Below, piece by piece: positions 1 to 12,585 of a stretch of 64,000 nt of DNA. The position numbers and the translations under genes are program-made. Under the pieces are notes generated by a model. It saw nothing but the letters and a program-made list of their open reading frames with translations. It made no database searches and had not been told where the DNA came from. The stretch lies in the NCBI GenBank assembly GCA_035772785.1, contig JAOCPU010000001.1, forward strand, positions 310,001-374,000. Direction: 5' to 3'. The DNA is from Phlebiopsis flavidoalba (taxonomy: Eukaryota > Basidiomycota > Agaricomycetes > Polyporales > Phanerochaetaceae). Within the stretch, counting starts at the first letter, position 1. Every line of letters starts with the position of its first letter.

Positions 1-61
1 AAATTGATACTGGTAACTGTGTACGACGTACATAGTGTAAAACTAAAGACCTAAAAAGCTA

Positions 62-140
62 TGGCCAAACGCCAGGATTGAACTGACGACCTTCGCATTA
101 TTAGTACCACGACGCTCTAACCAACTGAGCTAGTCGGGCC
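62..140 (-). pseudogene. degenerate tRNA-Ile(AAT) copy
   Basis: On the minus strand this 79-nt stretch matches the two intact tRNA-Ile genes at 22558-22631 and 23045-23118 over almost its whole length. It carries about five extra bases: one in each acceptor strand (a C run and an A run each lengthened by one) and three in the 5' side of the anticodon stem. D arm, AAT anticodon loop and T arm are unchanged. The insertions break the acceptor and anticodon stems. Either it is a decayed copy, or a real tRNA gene damaged by the same indel errors seen in the protein genes around it. Confidence 0.75.
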
Positions 141-230
141 TTGGTAGCTGGCTCAAGCGGATACGTCATGATTGTTACTTACATGGCTCACCACGCAGGG
201 AGATGCCTTCCACCCTCTTCAGCATCCCTT

Positions 231-2147
231 TCACATATATTCGAGAACCACGACACCCCCACGCCTTCTATCATCACCTTCCAAGCCATACGACTCTTGC
301 CATATAGTCTGATATCCCAGTTCCTGTAACAGATCTCGCATCCCTGGATCCTGTAGAAGGGCACCGAACGTCACCAGGTATTCTGGCCATTGATGTTGCC
401 AGTCGTTCGAAGCTTCCTCTGGTAGCTGACCCGGTTGGGTGAAGGGTAGAGGGGGACGGTGGAAACTCAGGATCGACCGCTGGTGGGAAAGCGGTCCCGC
501 AGGTAAGTTATCGGAGACTCGTAAAATACATCGGTTTGATCCTTGTAGTCTTGAATCGTCTGGCCGCTGCGACTAGTCAAAATCAAGTACCATTCAGGCA
601 GTTTGGGCACGTACTGAAGGGGCGGCTCACAGCCTAGCGCCCAGAATCTCTGGCCGTCTGCCCATGAGGGCTTGTGTAGGTATGCTTGCCATGGTGTCGA
701 ATGGCAGGGCATCAAGAAGCCAACCGAGCGGGTCTGAATCCTCGACAATTTCCTTCCTTTGGGAGCGACCGGAAAATAATGAATCACGTCAACCTGTGCA
801 CGTCCGTGGAAAAAGGAGAGATACGCTAAAGCCGGTAGAGTCAAAAGCAACAGGAGGAGGTGAAGGCGTCGAATGGGGAAGGATGTTTGGTTTCTTTGTT
901 ATCATCCTTCCTGCGAGTAGGGGGTGTGGCTTTCGTAGAGATCAACAAGAGACTTCGTTGCGAACAGATGGAATAGGGGCAGTAGTGGGTGTAGGAACCT
1001 CCACTCCTTGTGTCCGGCCAAAGAGTATATGCCACTCGTCCAGACCGCTAAAACCTAACAGCTGCTTTAGGGTTGCTGTACCGCGTGGGCCGATACTATC
1101 CATGCCCCGTGAAGCACGAAAGGCAAGGATGTAGTGCATAGGATGGGTATTCCTTGCGTAAGATAGTAGTGCCATGCATTTGAACCGTAGAATAGCGAGA
1201 CGGAAGAGAGATTCGTCAGAACAAAGTTCCAGGGGTGTGAAGGTGAGTTTGCCGTAATAAAAACGTATCGAGCCCGCATAGCAGGGCGACGGAAAGGATG
1301 CTATACTGCTAACTTAGTAGTGCCAGAGTTATTTAGAATTCGCGACGCACCCTACGACTGCTACGTCAGCGAAAGAACCGCAGAAAAAATGGAAGTGTTG
1401 GTGCGGCATCGCCACAAGTACACGGATACCACATATGTCCATAATACGGCATTTGTTGGGGCGAATCGCGCAAGCCAGGGCTGCAACGGTCATAGAGGTC
1501 CTCAACGCCTTCCTGTTTGAACATGAGAAGATTTCAATGAGCATTGTCAAGAGAGCCGCTTACCTCGACGGGGCCTCCCACGGAAATATACTCATGGCAA
1601 CAGCAGTCAAACGATGTCTCCAACGAGTTCGACATTGAGCGCGTCAGTGAGAGACCGTTGAACAGCGAGGTGCAAGACACGAAAGAGCTAAGTCAAATTG
1701 AGCATAGAAACGTGGCAACTTGAGACGCACGTACCGCTACGGTGACATATTTTCTTTCCCAGTATCTTCTTCACCAAAAGACACAGCCCAATATCCGCCA
1801 AAGAAGCAAGCGCGCCATGTAACATCTTAGGTGCCCAGATCTAAACGCGACGCGTTAGTTCACTCGTCCCGCTACGGCCCACACAGCACGTACACACCAA
1901 AGCCTTGGTATGGTCTAGCTGTAGCCATTTGAGTGCGTAGTAGATGGGGCACATTTAGGCTTGGGTATAGGATGCTCCGCAGAGGCCTATCCGAGAGCCA
2001 CTCCCAAGTGAGGTGTCCGTAGCCGAACACGAGATGATGAGCGACCTCGAGAGACTGAAAGTATTCGTCTGGTTGGAAGAAAGTCTGAGTGAGAAGTGCA
2101 ATTGATATGCGCACGCTGAGCGCAGTCAGGATGATAGTTGTTAGCAT
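231..2147 (-). CDS. GPI10: GPI mannosyltransferase III (PIG-B/Gpi10)
   Basis: ER-membrane mannosyltransferase that adds the third mannose to the GPI-anchor precursor (GT22 family). The N-terminal exon starts at 2147 with a hydrophobic segment followed by FFQPDEYFQSLEVAHHLVFG and a HLTWEW motif, the lumenal loop typical of PIG-B. Downstream pieces are FVLTNLSSVSLFYGSNAWHY near 1190-1250 and SVGFLMPCHSTPW near 700, also family hallmarks. The last exon reads to LEYM with a TGA at 231-233. The pieces lie in three frames, separated by probable short introns and by indels, for example around 1130-1180 and 840-860. Length, about 1.9 kb of gene, suits the roughly 550-residue family. Identity is firm; exact exon limits are not. 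Confidence 0.9.
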
Positions 2148-2949
2148 GGCGGTGTGTGCATAGCGACTCTGGTGGAAAAGGCGGGCGCGAGACGCCTTCC
2201 GTCGCTCTTAGCTTTGGGCGTCTATACCGTTGTGGCGTTACACAAGCGCCGCTCAACGCAAACCTTGCGTACTCGTCGTCGTGTAGCGAGATACTCGCAT
2301 GTCGCTCATACATTTTCCCAATTATGTCAGTCAGGAGCAGAATTCAAGTGAGAGGGCTAGATTGGAGCCGAAATTGGAGTGGCATGGTATACAGTGCTGT
2401 ACATAGTAGAGCTACACTTACTACTTAACACTTCACCAATAGTCTGTTTCATAGAATATTACGATCATACGAGTGTGGTTAAGTGAATGAGAAACGCGCA
2501 AGTGCGATCAGAGTAAAATCTCAACTGCTACCATCCTTCAGCTACAAGAGCCGGAGTGGTCACCTTGTACTCTGTTGCATCGTATTCCAGGGCTGTGGTA
2601 ATTGTTGATCACTTGTAGGTTCGCCACCCTCGAAGAAATAGTCGATGTTCTGCTTCGGCCTGTACTTGTCAATTTGATGTCTATACCATATGTGAAGAGG
2701 TCAAATATTTGACATGTCAGGTAAGCATCGATACTCACGCGCTAGCAAGATGTATCTTGAGTGCTTTCAGTCCCTTGTATCCGTGCTGCCAGTATGGACT
2801 AAAACGGCGGCAGTAAAAGCAATGGAAGCTCCCCGTGCTTGTCTTTGGCTTGTACCCATCCTCCAGCTTTTTGACTCGCCGCGTGTCGTCTTTGTTAGAA
2901 GAACCCATGACCGCCCGTTGGGATGTCTAAACCTATAGACATGCGTCAC

Positions 2950-5052
2950 CTATAGCGAGTGAGCTGAGTGCACAAACACCACACCAGAAGCGTAGATTTT
3001 ACATACTGCCTTGCGCCAAGTCATGACCCTCTTGCACGATACACAAGCTATGCGCGCGTCAAGCTCGTCCATGTCCGAGTAGGTCGCCGTCACAGGGTCC
3101 AAGCCACACACTTCTATGATCTGGGCAGCGACAAAAGACGAATGGAGGTCAAAGACGACATTGGACTCCAGCTCTTCGTTCGAAAATCTCGCAGTGAACA
3201 AGTTCGGGGTGTCTTGGAGCGCGTTGACCAAATCGTCGTCCGAGTTCTTGGGGCTCGAGCAGAGTGTCCATCTTTCGGTACATGTGTTTTTTTGGCACAT
3301 GATTCTCGGGTACGCCACGGCAGTCATTCCACATTGCTTCCATGTCTTGTCATTGAAAGATGTCGCGTACGAGCAGTTGAACCAAAACGAGCGCGGATTC
3401 GAGGGGTTCTCAAGGGCGCATTGCTTAGGCTGGAGCCAGGGTGGTAAAAGGGCCTGTATCTGCGCAGATATCTGCTCCCGGTGTACCACTACACACTTCA
3501 GGGATAAGCTGTTGGAATTTTCTACGTCCAATGTGTCGATACCATGCTCAACGAGGTCGTCGATGATTGGGCGAAACTAGTGGTGACATGAAGAAGTCCG
3601 CTGCTTGAGAAGCACGACATCTAGACCTTGTGAGCGTACGAATTCGTCGAGATGAGTGCGCAGCGTCTCCCAATACTTCTTTATAGGGCTCGAAGCGTAT
3701 CCGACGAAGACGCTCAACTTCCTGCACTTCTGAACAAAAGCTTATGATGGGGTTCTTGACCTTCCCTCCCAAGCCTATGACCTACGATGAGGATTATACT
3801 AATGTCCTTGAGTTACATGCAATAAACGCACCGCGTTCCGTGAGGGGAGTCGGCTCTTTCATTCCCTCAAGGTGGTCCAGAACATCATGATTATATCCGA
3901 GAATGAGCGTTCTTTCTCCATCAAGTCCCGAGCTCCGCCAATTTCTCCCGAAAACTCTAGGTTGATTGTGTTAATAGTCTGGCGCACGCCATTTGGAAGA
4001 TTTGCTTACGCGTTGCGCCGCTCTTCCCGAAGTTCGTCTAGCTCTCGCCCCCTATCATTGTCCCTCTTCATGCTCCATCGCCCGAACGTCAGATATCTGT
4101 TGAATGGTTTAAGGACGTGCACAATTCCCAGATTGGACAACGTGGGCAACTCACATACTCGTCTGTGCTCTTCGCGACTCTCCATTCGTACGTCAGAATC
4201 TCAATTCGATCACGTTTTTTCGCCTCTGGGTCGTTTTCATTTTTGCGATTGTTGTCTTCCAGTATCGTATTGAGCCGCTCGATGTCATCGTTTCCGCAAG
4301 AAGACGTCCTGCTTCATGTGAGATGATTGATATAATAGGGCAGAACGGCGTAAAGTACCTGTCCCCTTCTTTATGGACGGTAGGTACAGTGAGCATGCAA
4401 ACGTGGTCTCTTGTACACGGCCCACCAGTTACGCGCATGTTCACACAAATAGATCCCTGCATCAACGTCAGCAAGGCAGGTTGCGGTCCGCGAGGAACTA
4501 ACGGACTAGAAACACAGTCCTCACGACAGGTCTTGCATTTACGCGTGCAGGAAATGCCCACTCAATGACGGTGCATCCGGGTTTCGCACAATACTGCCAC
4601 ACACATCAGCCCGGGGGCGCGTCAAAAACATGGGTATATGCGCACATGACAATGGCTGCTGAACAGCAGATTCACGCTAGACGGCCGAGCTCGGTCATGT
4701 TGGGGGGACACGCCGGGAGGCCGGGCACGCTTTTTTTGAGCGCGGCGCGCCAGATGGTCACCGCGGAGCGGCGCGTGAGCAGCTCGTGGAAGACTTTTGT
4801 CGTCCGCGCCACGCTCAGCAGGTCGCCGGGGTGCAGGTGCCCCAGGATCTGTGGGGGTGCATGATGCCGTTTGGTCGAACGCGTATATGCGTTGGGAGAG
4901 ACGTGGCACACGTACCTCGAAGATCACGTCGATGGGCATGCCGGGTGAGCTTGCTCAGGCTGGCCCGCTTGCCCCGCTTCCGGGGGGCGGTGTGGAGGCC
5001 CGCGGATGAGATCTTTTGGTTCCTCTAGTTGGCTTGTCGTCGCGGGAGGCAT
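2950..5052 (-). CDS. F-box protein (basidiomycete F-box family)
   Basis: Predicted substrate adaptor of an SCF ubiquitin ligase. The proposed start at 5052 reads MPPATTSQLEEPK, then a basic stretch (KRGKRASLSKL), then MPIDVIFE, a GTACGT intron, and ILGHLHPGDLLSVARTTKVF near 4790-4860. That is the classic F-box core, followed by a tryptophan-containing IWRAALKK and GLPACPPNMTELG. A Cys-rich region follows (ISCTRKCKTCREDC near 4530), as in many Agaricomycete F-box proteins. The C-terminal half (2950-3770) is acidic and novel to me, ending at 2950. A one-base insertion near 4940 separates KLTR from MPIDVIFE, so the sequence as given is frameshifted. Target unknown. Confidence 0.7.
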
Positions 5053-5569
5053 CTCGTTTTCGCTGCCTGCGACGAGCTGAGCAGGTTTCAGGCGGCATAG
5101 TAACGGAGAGTTAGATGGAGGTTGAGGACAAGAGTCAGAGCAGGGAGACGGAATCAAATTCGGGGGGTGGCTCAGGTCCGCAACCCGCGCTGCGACGCGA
5201 GAGTTATGTAATTAATTAGCGGAATAGCAGGGCACGGGACCGCTATGGCTTGAGACTGAGCCACTGCTGGTACAATATACACGTCTTGCATATTTTTGTG
5301 GCGACAAGGTTCGTTTGTAGTGAACTCGGAGTTTTAAATGACGCGCCGTCGGGCGGTGAAAACGAAGAGCGGGCATGAGAGCATCTCAAACATTCGGTCG
5401 GTTTACCACGTGGCTGCGCCCCGAAGCCATATAAACTCGATTGACCGCGGGAAGTGCAGAATATTGTTCAGCAAGCAGGGATCCTCCACAGGGAGCAGGA
5501 TACACAAGAAAACTAATTTGCACGTCTGATACAGCTATCGGTACAATAACAATTCATTGCTAGTCTGAA

Positions 5570-6950
5570 GTCACCTTGACATGTAAAGACAAATGTGTAG
5601 GGCGACCGATGAGAATTGCACCGCAGCTGGAGTGGGTCCAAAGTAAAGCATAATATCCACGTAGCCTAGGAGCCTAGAAAAGGATGACTTCCAGAGTAGA
5701 AGTCGGCAGCATCCAGAAACCCCCAGGACCTTACGCGCCTTCGCCGTTAGTCGTCCGTCTGGAAGAGACTGCATGTCGTCGTTCCTCACACAGACGGTCC
5801 CCCAGTGGAAGAAACTCGGGCTCGCCTGGAGAATTGAGACCGAACAAGAGCCGCATGCAAACGAAACGAAACCTTACGCCCGACCCACACAACGAGGAAA
5901 GGGTCCACACCGGGCGCGCAAACGCCGTTCAGCACCAAGTCTCCGACCGATGGACTTGCGCAAGTAGGTTCCAGAGTCCTCAAGGCAAGACAGAGCCGCT
6001 CTGCGCGGTGTCTTCGACCAATGAGCTGTGGGACGCAGGTACAACCTAAGGTTCGGGGCAGGGATAATTTGGTGGCGGCAGACGCGTCCAGGTGCGGAGT
6101 GAATGCGTCGAGGAGGCTTTGGAGGGTCCACAGCGCGCTCCGCGCACGCGTTTCTCGAGATAAAGTTGTAGGGGCGATGGTATCAGTCTTGACCCTTTCC
6201 GATATATCACGGGCGACGGCGGGTGCATACAGTAAATCTTCAAAATTTAAGTTAAGCTCATACATACAGCATAGAGCGATAGACGCATACCGATAGACTG
6301 TGCTCAAAGTGTCAATGTCTTCGACGCATATATGGGAGTTTGCCAGGATGTCGTGATTCGATTCATGAGATATCCGCTAAGACGTAAGTTTCGGATGTTC
6401 AACACCAGCACGGCATGCAGAAGGTAGTGTACATACGTAGTTTTGCGACGCGCTTCGAGGCACCACACGGCTCAGGACATATTCCACACGGTGCTTTCGG
6501 CCTCCGTCCTTCCGCAAGATGGCGCGACAATAGCACGCGAAGTTCGCAGACGCGAAACGAGGCGATTTCTGGGTGGAGATGAAACTCGCTTGCGTGGGCT
6601 AGGTCGTCGTGCGGGACATACCGGAAGCCCAGGGGGTTCCAGGTTTTGGCGACCGGTCTTCAGATGGAAACGGGGGATCGTTGGATGAGAAATACAGGGG
6701 CGTTTTTCACACCGTCCGCGACATCCCGCGGGTCTTCTGAGAGGCATGTAGAAGGCTCGACGCGTTTTTCGGACTTGCATCCGCGCGCATACATGTGGGT
6801 GCGTACCTCGAATATCACGTCCACAGACGAGCTTGCCTGCTTCTGCGCTTCTCCGCGTCATTGGACCCTTGTTGCGCGTTTCGCTGTGGGTTCAGCCAGG
6901 TTCAGCCATGGCTTCGCGACACCGTCTATGCTGCTCTGGTCCTTGTGAGT
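5570..6950 (-). CDS. second F-box-like gene, paralogue of its neighbour
   Basis: Near 6810-6830 the minus strand reads SSVDVIFE followed at once by a GTACGC intron, the same residues and the same intron position as in the F-box gene at 2950-5052. After the acceptor near 6735 come PRDVADGVKN, FLIQRSPVSI and RPVAKTWNP with an in-frame TGA in place of the expected Trp codon, which fits the F-box second half with an indel. The rest (5570-6600) stays open in pieces only; CELRVLLSRHLAEGRRPKAP is one. Start and stop are not resolved. It is either an indel-damaged working gene or a pseudogene made by tandem duplication. Confidence 0.45.
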
Positions 6951-7293
6951 CGTTCGCGAGCTGATCTGTCTTTCGTAGTCTTTGCACAATTTGACGGCCG
7001 GAGCGCAAGCGTAGGGAGATGAGAGTCTGGACCAAAAGCAGCTATCGATACGCGTAAAGATTTGGCAATGACCGCGCGCGTTCTTTGTTTCCTTGCTGCA
7101 ACGTTTTGTTGGACGAGCAGGTGGCGGTGAGACCTAGGAAGTGAGTCCGCACGAGCGCCCAAATCTCGGCGTGGCCTCGGTCTCCGCTGTGGGAGCCGCC
7201 TGGGCCCCGCCCCGAGCCCCGAGCGGGGGCACGCACCCCCGCCCGATCCTCATCGGCCGTGCACGACCCTTGTCCGCTCCGACGCCCGTTCGC

Positions 7294-7300
7294 TATATAG
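7294..7300 (+). promoter_or_regulatory. TATA box of the F-box/LRR-like gene
   Basis: TATATAG lies 66 bp upstream of the ATG at 7366 inside an otherwise G+C-rich stretch. Spacing suits a fungal TATA box with a short 5' UTR. Inferred from sequence only. Confidence 0.5.
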
Positions 7301-7365
7301 CTCGAGCCCCGCGCTCGGTCCACCGCTCCTTATCCTCGCAGACCGCTTTCTTGCCTTCCGCCGCC

Positions 7366-8572
7366 ATGTCGTTCCCCCGCGCTGCCCGTCGAGCTCTGCT
7401 CGACATCTTCCGCTGGGCGACCCCTCTCCTCCTCGACCCTCTCCCTCTCCGCCACAAAGTACCAGCCCTTCCAGGCCGCCTCCGCCTCCACCGCCGAGAG
7501 CGTCGACTGGGACATCATCACCGTCAAGCGCGCCCTCGTGCGCGTGTGCAAGCTCTGGCGCGAGCTCGCGACAGTGCAAGACCTGCTCTACGAAGACGTC
7601 GTTATCTGGCGCACGCACAACGTGCCCCGCGCTGCAGCAGGCGCTCCACTCCGCGCGACGACACCGGCGCGCCGGCGCATCCACCGTGCATGTCTCCCCT
7701 ATCTCAGCTGCACACCCGAGACGTGCGAGGAGGGCGCCGCCATCGCCGACCTGCTGCAGTCGTGCCCGCAGCTCGAGGTCCTCGCGCGCCCCCAGTCCGG
7801 GCGGCCGGGCACATACGAGATTCTCGATATCCGAATTCGACTTCCCCGCCGTCGACTGCCCCGCGCTTGCGCTCGCTCAAGCGGCTCGACTGGTGGCACT
7901 ACAACGAGGCCAGCGCGCAGCGGCGGCTTCAACTCGCTCACGGACGTACTCCGCGCTGCCCCCAACCTCGAGTACCTCTCCATCGGCGGCGACCTGTGGC
8001 TCAACCTGCTGCAGCGCGGCGCACTCGAACTGCCCGCGCTGTCGACTCTGCGCGTGCGGGCGCATGAACGTGCTCTTCATTGCAGCAGATCTGCCGCTGG
8101 CGATGCCCGCGCTGCGGAACCTCGTCATCGACATCTTCAGCACGCCGCGCCTGCTCGACGCGCTCTGGGACAGTACGGCGAGCAGATCAAGACCGTCGAG
8201 CTCGGCCGCGACCTCAAGTTCTACGTCATGGAATCGTCAGCCATATCTCGGCTGCTGCTCCGCCCTCGAGGAGCTCGGGCTATTTTCGCCATGTTTCACC
8301 GCCGTCCCCAGCCGCCCCAGCACTCCCATTCTGCGCTCCAATACGCTCCGCTGGCACGCTGCCCCAATGGGTTCTTCCCGACGGGAGAATCCGAGTTTTG
8401 GCAACACCTCGCCGAGCACGTCGATGTGTTACCTCGCGCGCCATTCTTTCCCCGCCTCAAGCGCATTGTCTTGCATGGCAAGCATCGGGACCACGTTCTC
8501 TCTGATGAGCGGTTTATACCGCTCGCTAAGAAGCTGGAGGGGCGGGGGATTGCGCTGGAGAGGCCGTTCTAA
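7366..8572 (+). CDS. F-box/LRR-like protein
   Basis: The ATG at 7366 sits in GCCGCCATGTCG, a good fungal start. It leads into LLDIFRWAT, then VRVCKLWRELATVQDLLYED near 7540-7600, a pattern of Agaricomycete F-box-like proteins (DIFRWA...VCKxWRxLAxPxLYExV). Leucine-rich-repeat-like blocks follow: FNSLTDVLRAAPNLEYLSIG near 7925-7985, LPAMPALRNLVIDIF-like residues near 8100-8130, and FFPRLKRIVLHGKHRD near 8445-8490. The stop is TAA at 8570-8572 after GIALERPF. The blocks lie in all three forward frames, so several indels are needed. G+C is far higher than in the flanks. Probable SCF adaptor or orphan F-box-like protein; target unknown. Confidence 0.65.
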
Positions 8573-9640
8573 TCAGTTTACGACCTTGTCATATGGACTT
8601 GTTACGACTTTCATCTCGATACGCTAGATTTGTTTGTTCTTTACTCTGTTTTCTACTCCGCATAGATAGGCTCCGCAATTGTTGTATGGATTTGTTATTT
8701 TCCCCTCTCAATAGATCTCTATGGTAGTAGTCGTGTCGTTAATATAATGTTATAGAATATACGTATAGATGTCGTTGCACCGTGTTCACATAAAACACTC
8801 TCATTCAGTCCGCCGTTCGCGCAACCGTCGCGCGTCGCGTCGCGTCACATCCAGCTAAATTGGACCACGTGGTGTCTATTCGTGACACAAGAAAGCCGTG
8901 TCTTCTTGACTACTGTCGCAAAATTGGCGTGAGTTTTGGGTTCAAGCGTAGAAATTGTTTATAAATACACAGCTACATACAGAGGGACGAAGAAGTTAAC
9001 TGAGGACCATCGTAACGAGCTAGGCAAGCCTGGTGACAAGGACCCTACTCGAGTGACTGCATCCTGGCTCGAGCATAAAGATCTAGATCGCGAGTGGCCA
9101 CCGATCAATTTTCCCATGAAGGGCGCATCACCGCATCACGGCGTACCCGAGAGGCGTGCCACACCAGACGCCACGACGCGGCTGAACTTCTCCCATGCCG
9201 ACATCGCGGGAGAGGTCTACACGGTAATTTATTGCACAAACTCCTTTGGTTGAAAAATGATAAGTAAGGCCAGGTTACTGCCATGCGTGTAAATAATTTA
9301 TTTATGGCTTTTCAGCCGATGCACTCCTCGGTACGTTCTGACATGCACAGGCTGCGGTGACCCGCTGTACATTAAACGTTTATTGGCATTCGTATTTGTG
9401 GCACAGCAATGATGGGTTCTTCAACGGCTAGAAGGAGTGATATAGGGGTTTCTGGGTTTTATGATGTCGCCCTGCGGACGAGGGGCGCACTACACAGAGC
9501 ATTACGCCGAGAAACGCGAGAGGTGGCCTCTATACGGTGACGTGGGAAAACTCGCCAGCCTCGTGACAAGGGGGCAACCCAAAATACTTATCCGCGAAAT
9601 GATGAGATGTCAATCTAGTGGGGCTCCACCCAAGTCCCCC
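8573..9640. other. intergenic stretch, no supported gene
   Basis: A+T-richer than the gene before it. One open stretch at 8936-9253 (+) of 105 codons contains HKDLDREWPPINFP but matches no family I know, and no matching exon pattern surrounds it. A short GTCGCG-type repeat lies at 8826-8846. Nothing else is seen. Confidence 0.4.
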
Positions 9641-12450
9641 GCAGCACAGGAGGCCGTGTATGGCAGCTGCTCTACTTCAGGAAGGCGCTGCCGCGGCGGT
9701 GACCCATGCCGTACAACATGTCCTGTATCTGGGCACATGTCCCGCGAACGCGTCTCGAATCTGCGAGAACATGCGTGTTTATTCTGACCGTCTTATTGTC
9801 TCTAGCAGCGCACTGCGGAGGGCGTCGATGAACGACAGGCGTGGGGAATTTCTGCGGCGGCGCGCCATCGTCATTGTTCGTGACGGGGATGCCCCCCACT
9901 TGGCGGTGCGCATGCGAGGGCTTTGCGGGTACTTTGGATATATTCAGGGTCACGAGAAAAACAAGAGCTACAGTAGCGTATCGACGGAACGACGGATATA
10001 CAACAGATGATGGGAGCAGTAGTAGAAAGTCAGAGCGAGCCAAGAACGATTACAAGGACGGGACGCCGGGGTCGTCGTGCAGGCAGGGCCCCCCGATCCA
10101 GTGCACTATCAAAACCGCCAGAGGCACTATATAGACACACAGGCAAACGAGACAGCGAAAGATGGAAAAACAAGACGCGACACAACCCCTCCCCTCTTTT
10201 CACAGCACGCGACGCACAGCGACGCGGTGCGCAGCCGCCCCACCTCACCGCCCTGGAAGCCCTCCCGCCAATGCTCGCGCCGCGACGCGTCGTTTTCGCG
10301 TTGCTGTGCACCGGAGGTGGGGCCTCTCCGCCCGCCCTTCGTTGGCAGGCACACGCCGCCGCTGTTTGCGTGAGGACCATGGCTCGTACACGCCGGCGGT
10401 GGGCGCGACGCGGATCCCTGCGGCGGGGGCCGTGCGGATTGGGCACGCCGCTGTGGTGGCCGTTCGTGAGGGGAGACGCGGGGAGCTGGGCGTGGGACGG
10501 CCCGAGTACGGCGGACGGCGCGACGGAGTGCGGGGCAGCGACGAGCGGTGTGGTAGGACGGCGGCGGGGTCATCCAGGAGCTTGGGAAGACTGGGTACGG
10601 TACCAGTCCGTCCTCCGTGTGTTTGCAGGAGACGCGTTTGGCGTGCCCGTGGCCGGCGGGTGGAGGTGTGCGCGGGCTGCGGCCCAGTCCGTTTCGCGTC
10701 GTTGCGTCGTTTTTGCGCGTTTTGTGCACAGCGAGGGCGTCGCAGGAGGGTATAGAGTACGCGAACTCGCTCAGGGCCGACCTGTGGCGATTGGACGTTG
10801 ATGACCGTGGAGGACGCGAGTTGTTGAGTGCCGATTGAGGCCGAGGGGGGACGACATGTCTCTGTCAATGTAAAATACCCCGCCTGCTGGGACGGTTGTA
10901 CCGAGCATCCCCTCAGACGACGACGAGCTCAGAGGGCGGTGTTGGTGTGTATGTTGTTTTGTCGTCCGCCCGAGGGAATCGGGATTGGTCCTCGCTGTCG
11001 ACGATGTTTCTGAAGCCGAAGGGAGATTGTCATACGCGTTTGGACTCGTCGAGAACGACATTGCATCCTACCATTGTGGCCGCTCATGCTTGCGGCTATG
11101 TCGTGTGGGGTGACGTGCGGTGGTTGTGGTTACAGTGCAAGGTGGGGAGCGCGACATAGCCTTTTATTAGACCGCCGCGGGAATCGGGCTGTGCCTCAGT
11201 CGCGGGAGGGAGTTGTGTGTTTTTCACGGATGACAGGCCAGGCTTCTGGGGCCAGGCCAAGTTGGGGGGAAAGAAGCGTTAACTTGGACAACATGGCGGA
11301 GATGGTGCAGGACGCCAGATCGCGATATTACTCCGCGCGCAACCGATCCGTTGGCAGGCGCGCGAGGATGCTCCCTGTGGCGTACAAGAATAGATCAGCT
11401 ACAACGTCCTGCGGGCAAGCTACCACGAGGACGGTGGTTGACTCACCTTGTCCAGGCCGAGTCCTGCTTGATGTGCATTCTTGCCTAACAGAGACTGCTT
11501 GGGAAACCCACATTAGGTGGCGGCGAGGAAGAAGCATAATGTCTCAACGTCCTCCTCCGGTGACAGAGCTAATTTCCGGCCCCAAAATCCCCAGGAAGAG
11601 GACGTGGGTGGCGTCCCGGGAAAACTTTGTTCTGCTTACGTCGATGTAGCGGATGGCTCATGAGCGGATCTGATAATACCACTGCCCTGATGGTCAGAGG
11701 GTCACCCGCACGACGCGCAGTCGGCGGTGGTAAAGCACGGAACGACTCGGGATAACGAGCGATCCTAGCTAATTTAGAGTTTCCGAGTGGATTAAAAGCT
11801 CCGGCCGTGGACTCTGTAATCTATTATTGCGGAAATCCAGCCGTTGACCAGTTTTTTTCGCGCCTTGTATTGGTGTAATCTCCACATAATGCGAGAATCC
11901 ACTGCTGTATCCACCCATCCCTGGGGTCGCACAGCCCCAAGCTCTTCGCGAAAGATGGGTAGGGTGTCTGTTTTTTTCGAAGCGAAGATACAATCCGCGC
12001 ATTGATGAAAAGCAATTATATCTGTGGCCCACTCACGTGTTTTTTTTGGCGCTTTCCTGTCTAGGGGGGTTCGTCCGCACCAATCGGGAAACGGAAGGGT
12101 GGCACGTCTGCGCAAGGCAAAGCACTAACCAGAATACCTGGTTGTCGGATTATGTGACTGGGTAATGAGTGAACAATGGAAAGTCAGCGGGCGCTTCTGT
12201 GACGATAACAGTGTGGCCGCCGAATTCCTGACGGTTTGGGAATACCGACATAGTCCCATGACATGGAAGGACCAAATACCACTCACCTCAGAGCAGATAC
12301 TGGCGCGAACATCTGCTCGGCAACGAATAGATCCTCGCCATCTTATGCAACACGGCCATCACGCGGCTCGAACCGGGAACAGCCTTTTCCTCCACAGAAA
12401 TGATAGTGCAAAACAACCATGGTTGGAAGTCGATGAGCAGTGATGATGAA
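9640..12450 (-). CDS. unidentified Ser/Pro-rich protein, exon fragments
   Basis: Several minus-strand blocks look coding and are joined by plausible introns: AVPGSSRVMAVLHKMARI near 12330-12390, LPIFREELGAVRPQGWVDTA near 11890-11950, and a well-bounded exon (acceptor at about 11427) reading DVVADLFLYATGSILARLPT. A further acceptor near 11485 gives an exon reading NAHQAGLGLDK that splices onto it in frame. Then come Ser/Pro-rich low-complexity residues from about 11060 down to 10200 (SSSSSEGMLGTTVPAGG near 10900). I recognise no domain. Start, stop and exon count are unknown, and the part below about 10150 may be another gene. A TATATAG at 10128-10134 could instead serve a plus-strand gene; I favour the minus reading because its residues look less random. 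Confidence 0.35.
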
Positions 12451-12585
12451 AACTAGGAAGACATGGTGCGAGTGTTATTAATGTAAGTATGAAACCCTCC
12501 AGATAGAGAGAAAGATCTATTTCTTCCGGTTCTCCTCTTGCATGCGAGTCACTAAAAGGAGGGTGCAGTAAGGTGCTCGCGAGTT

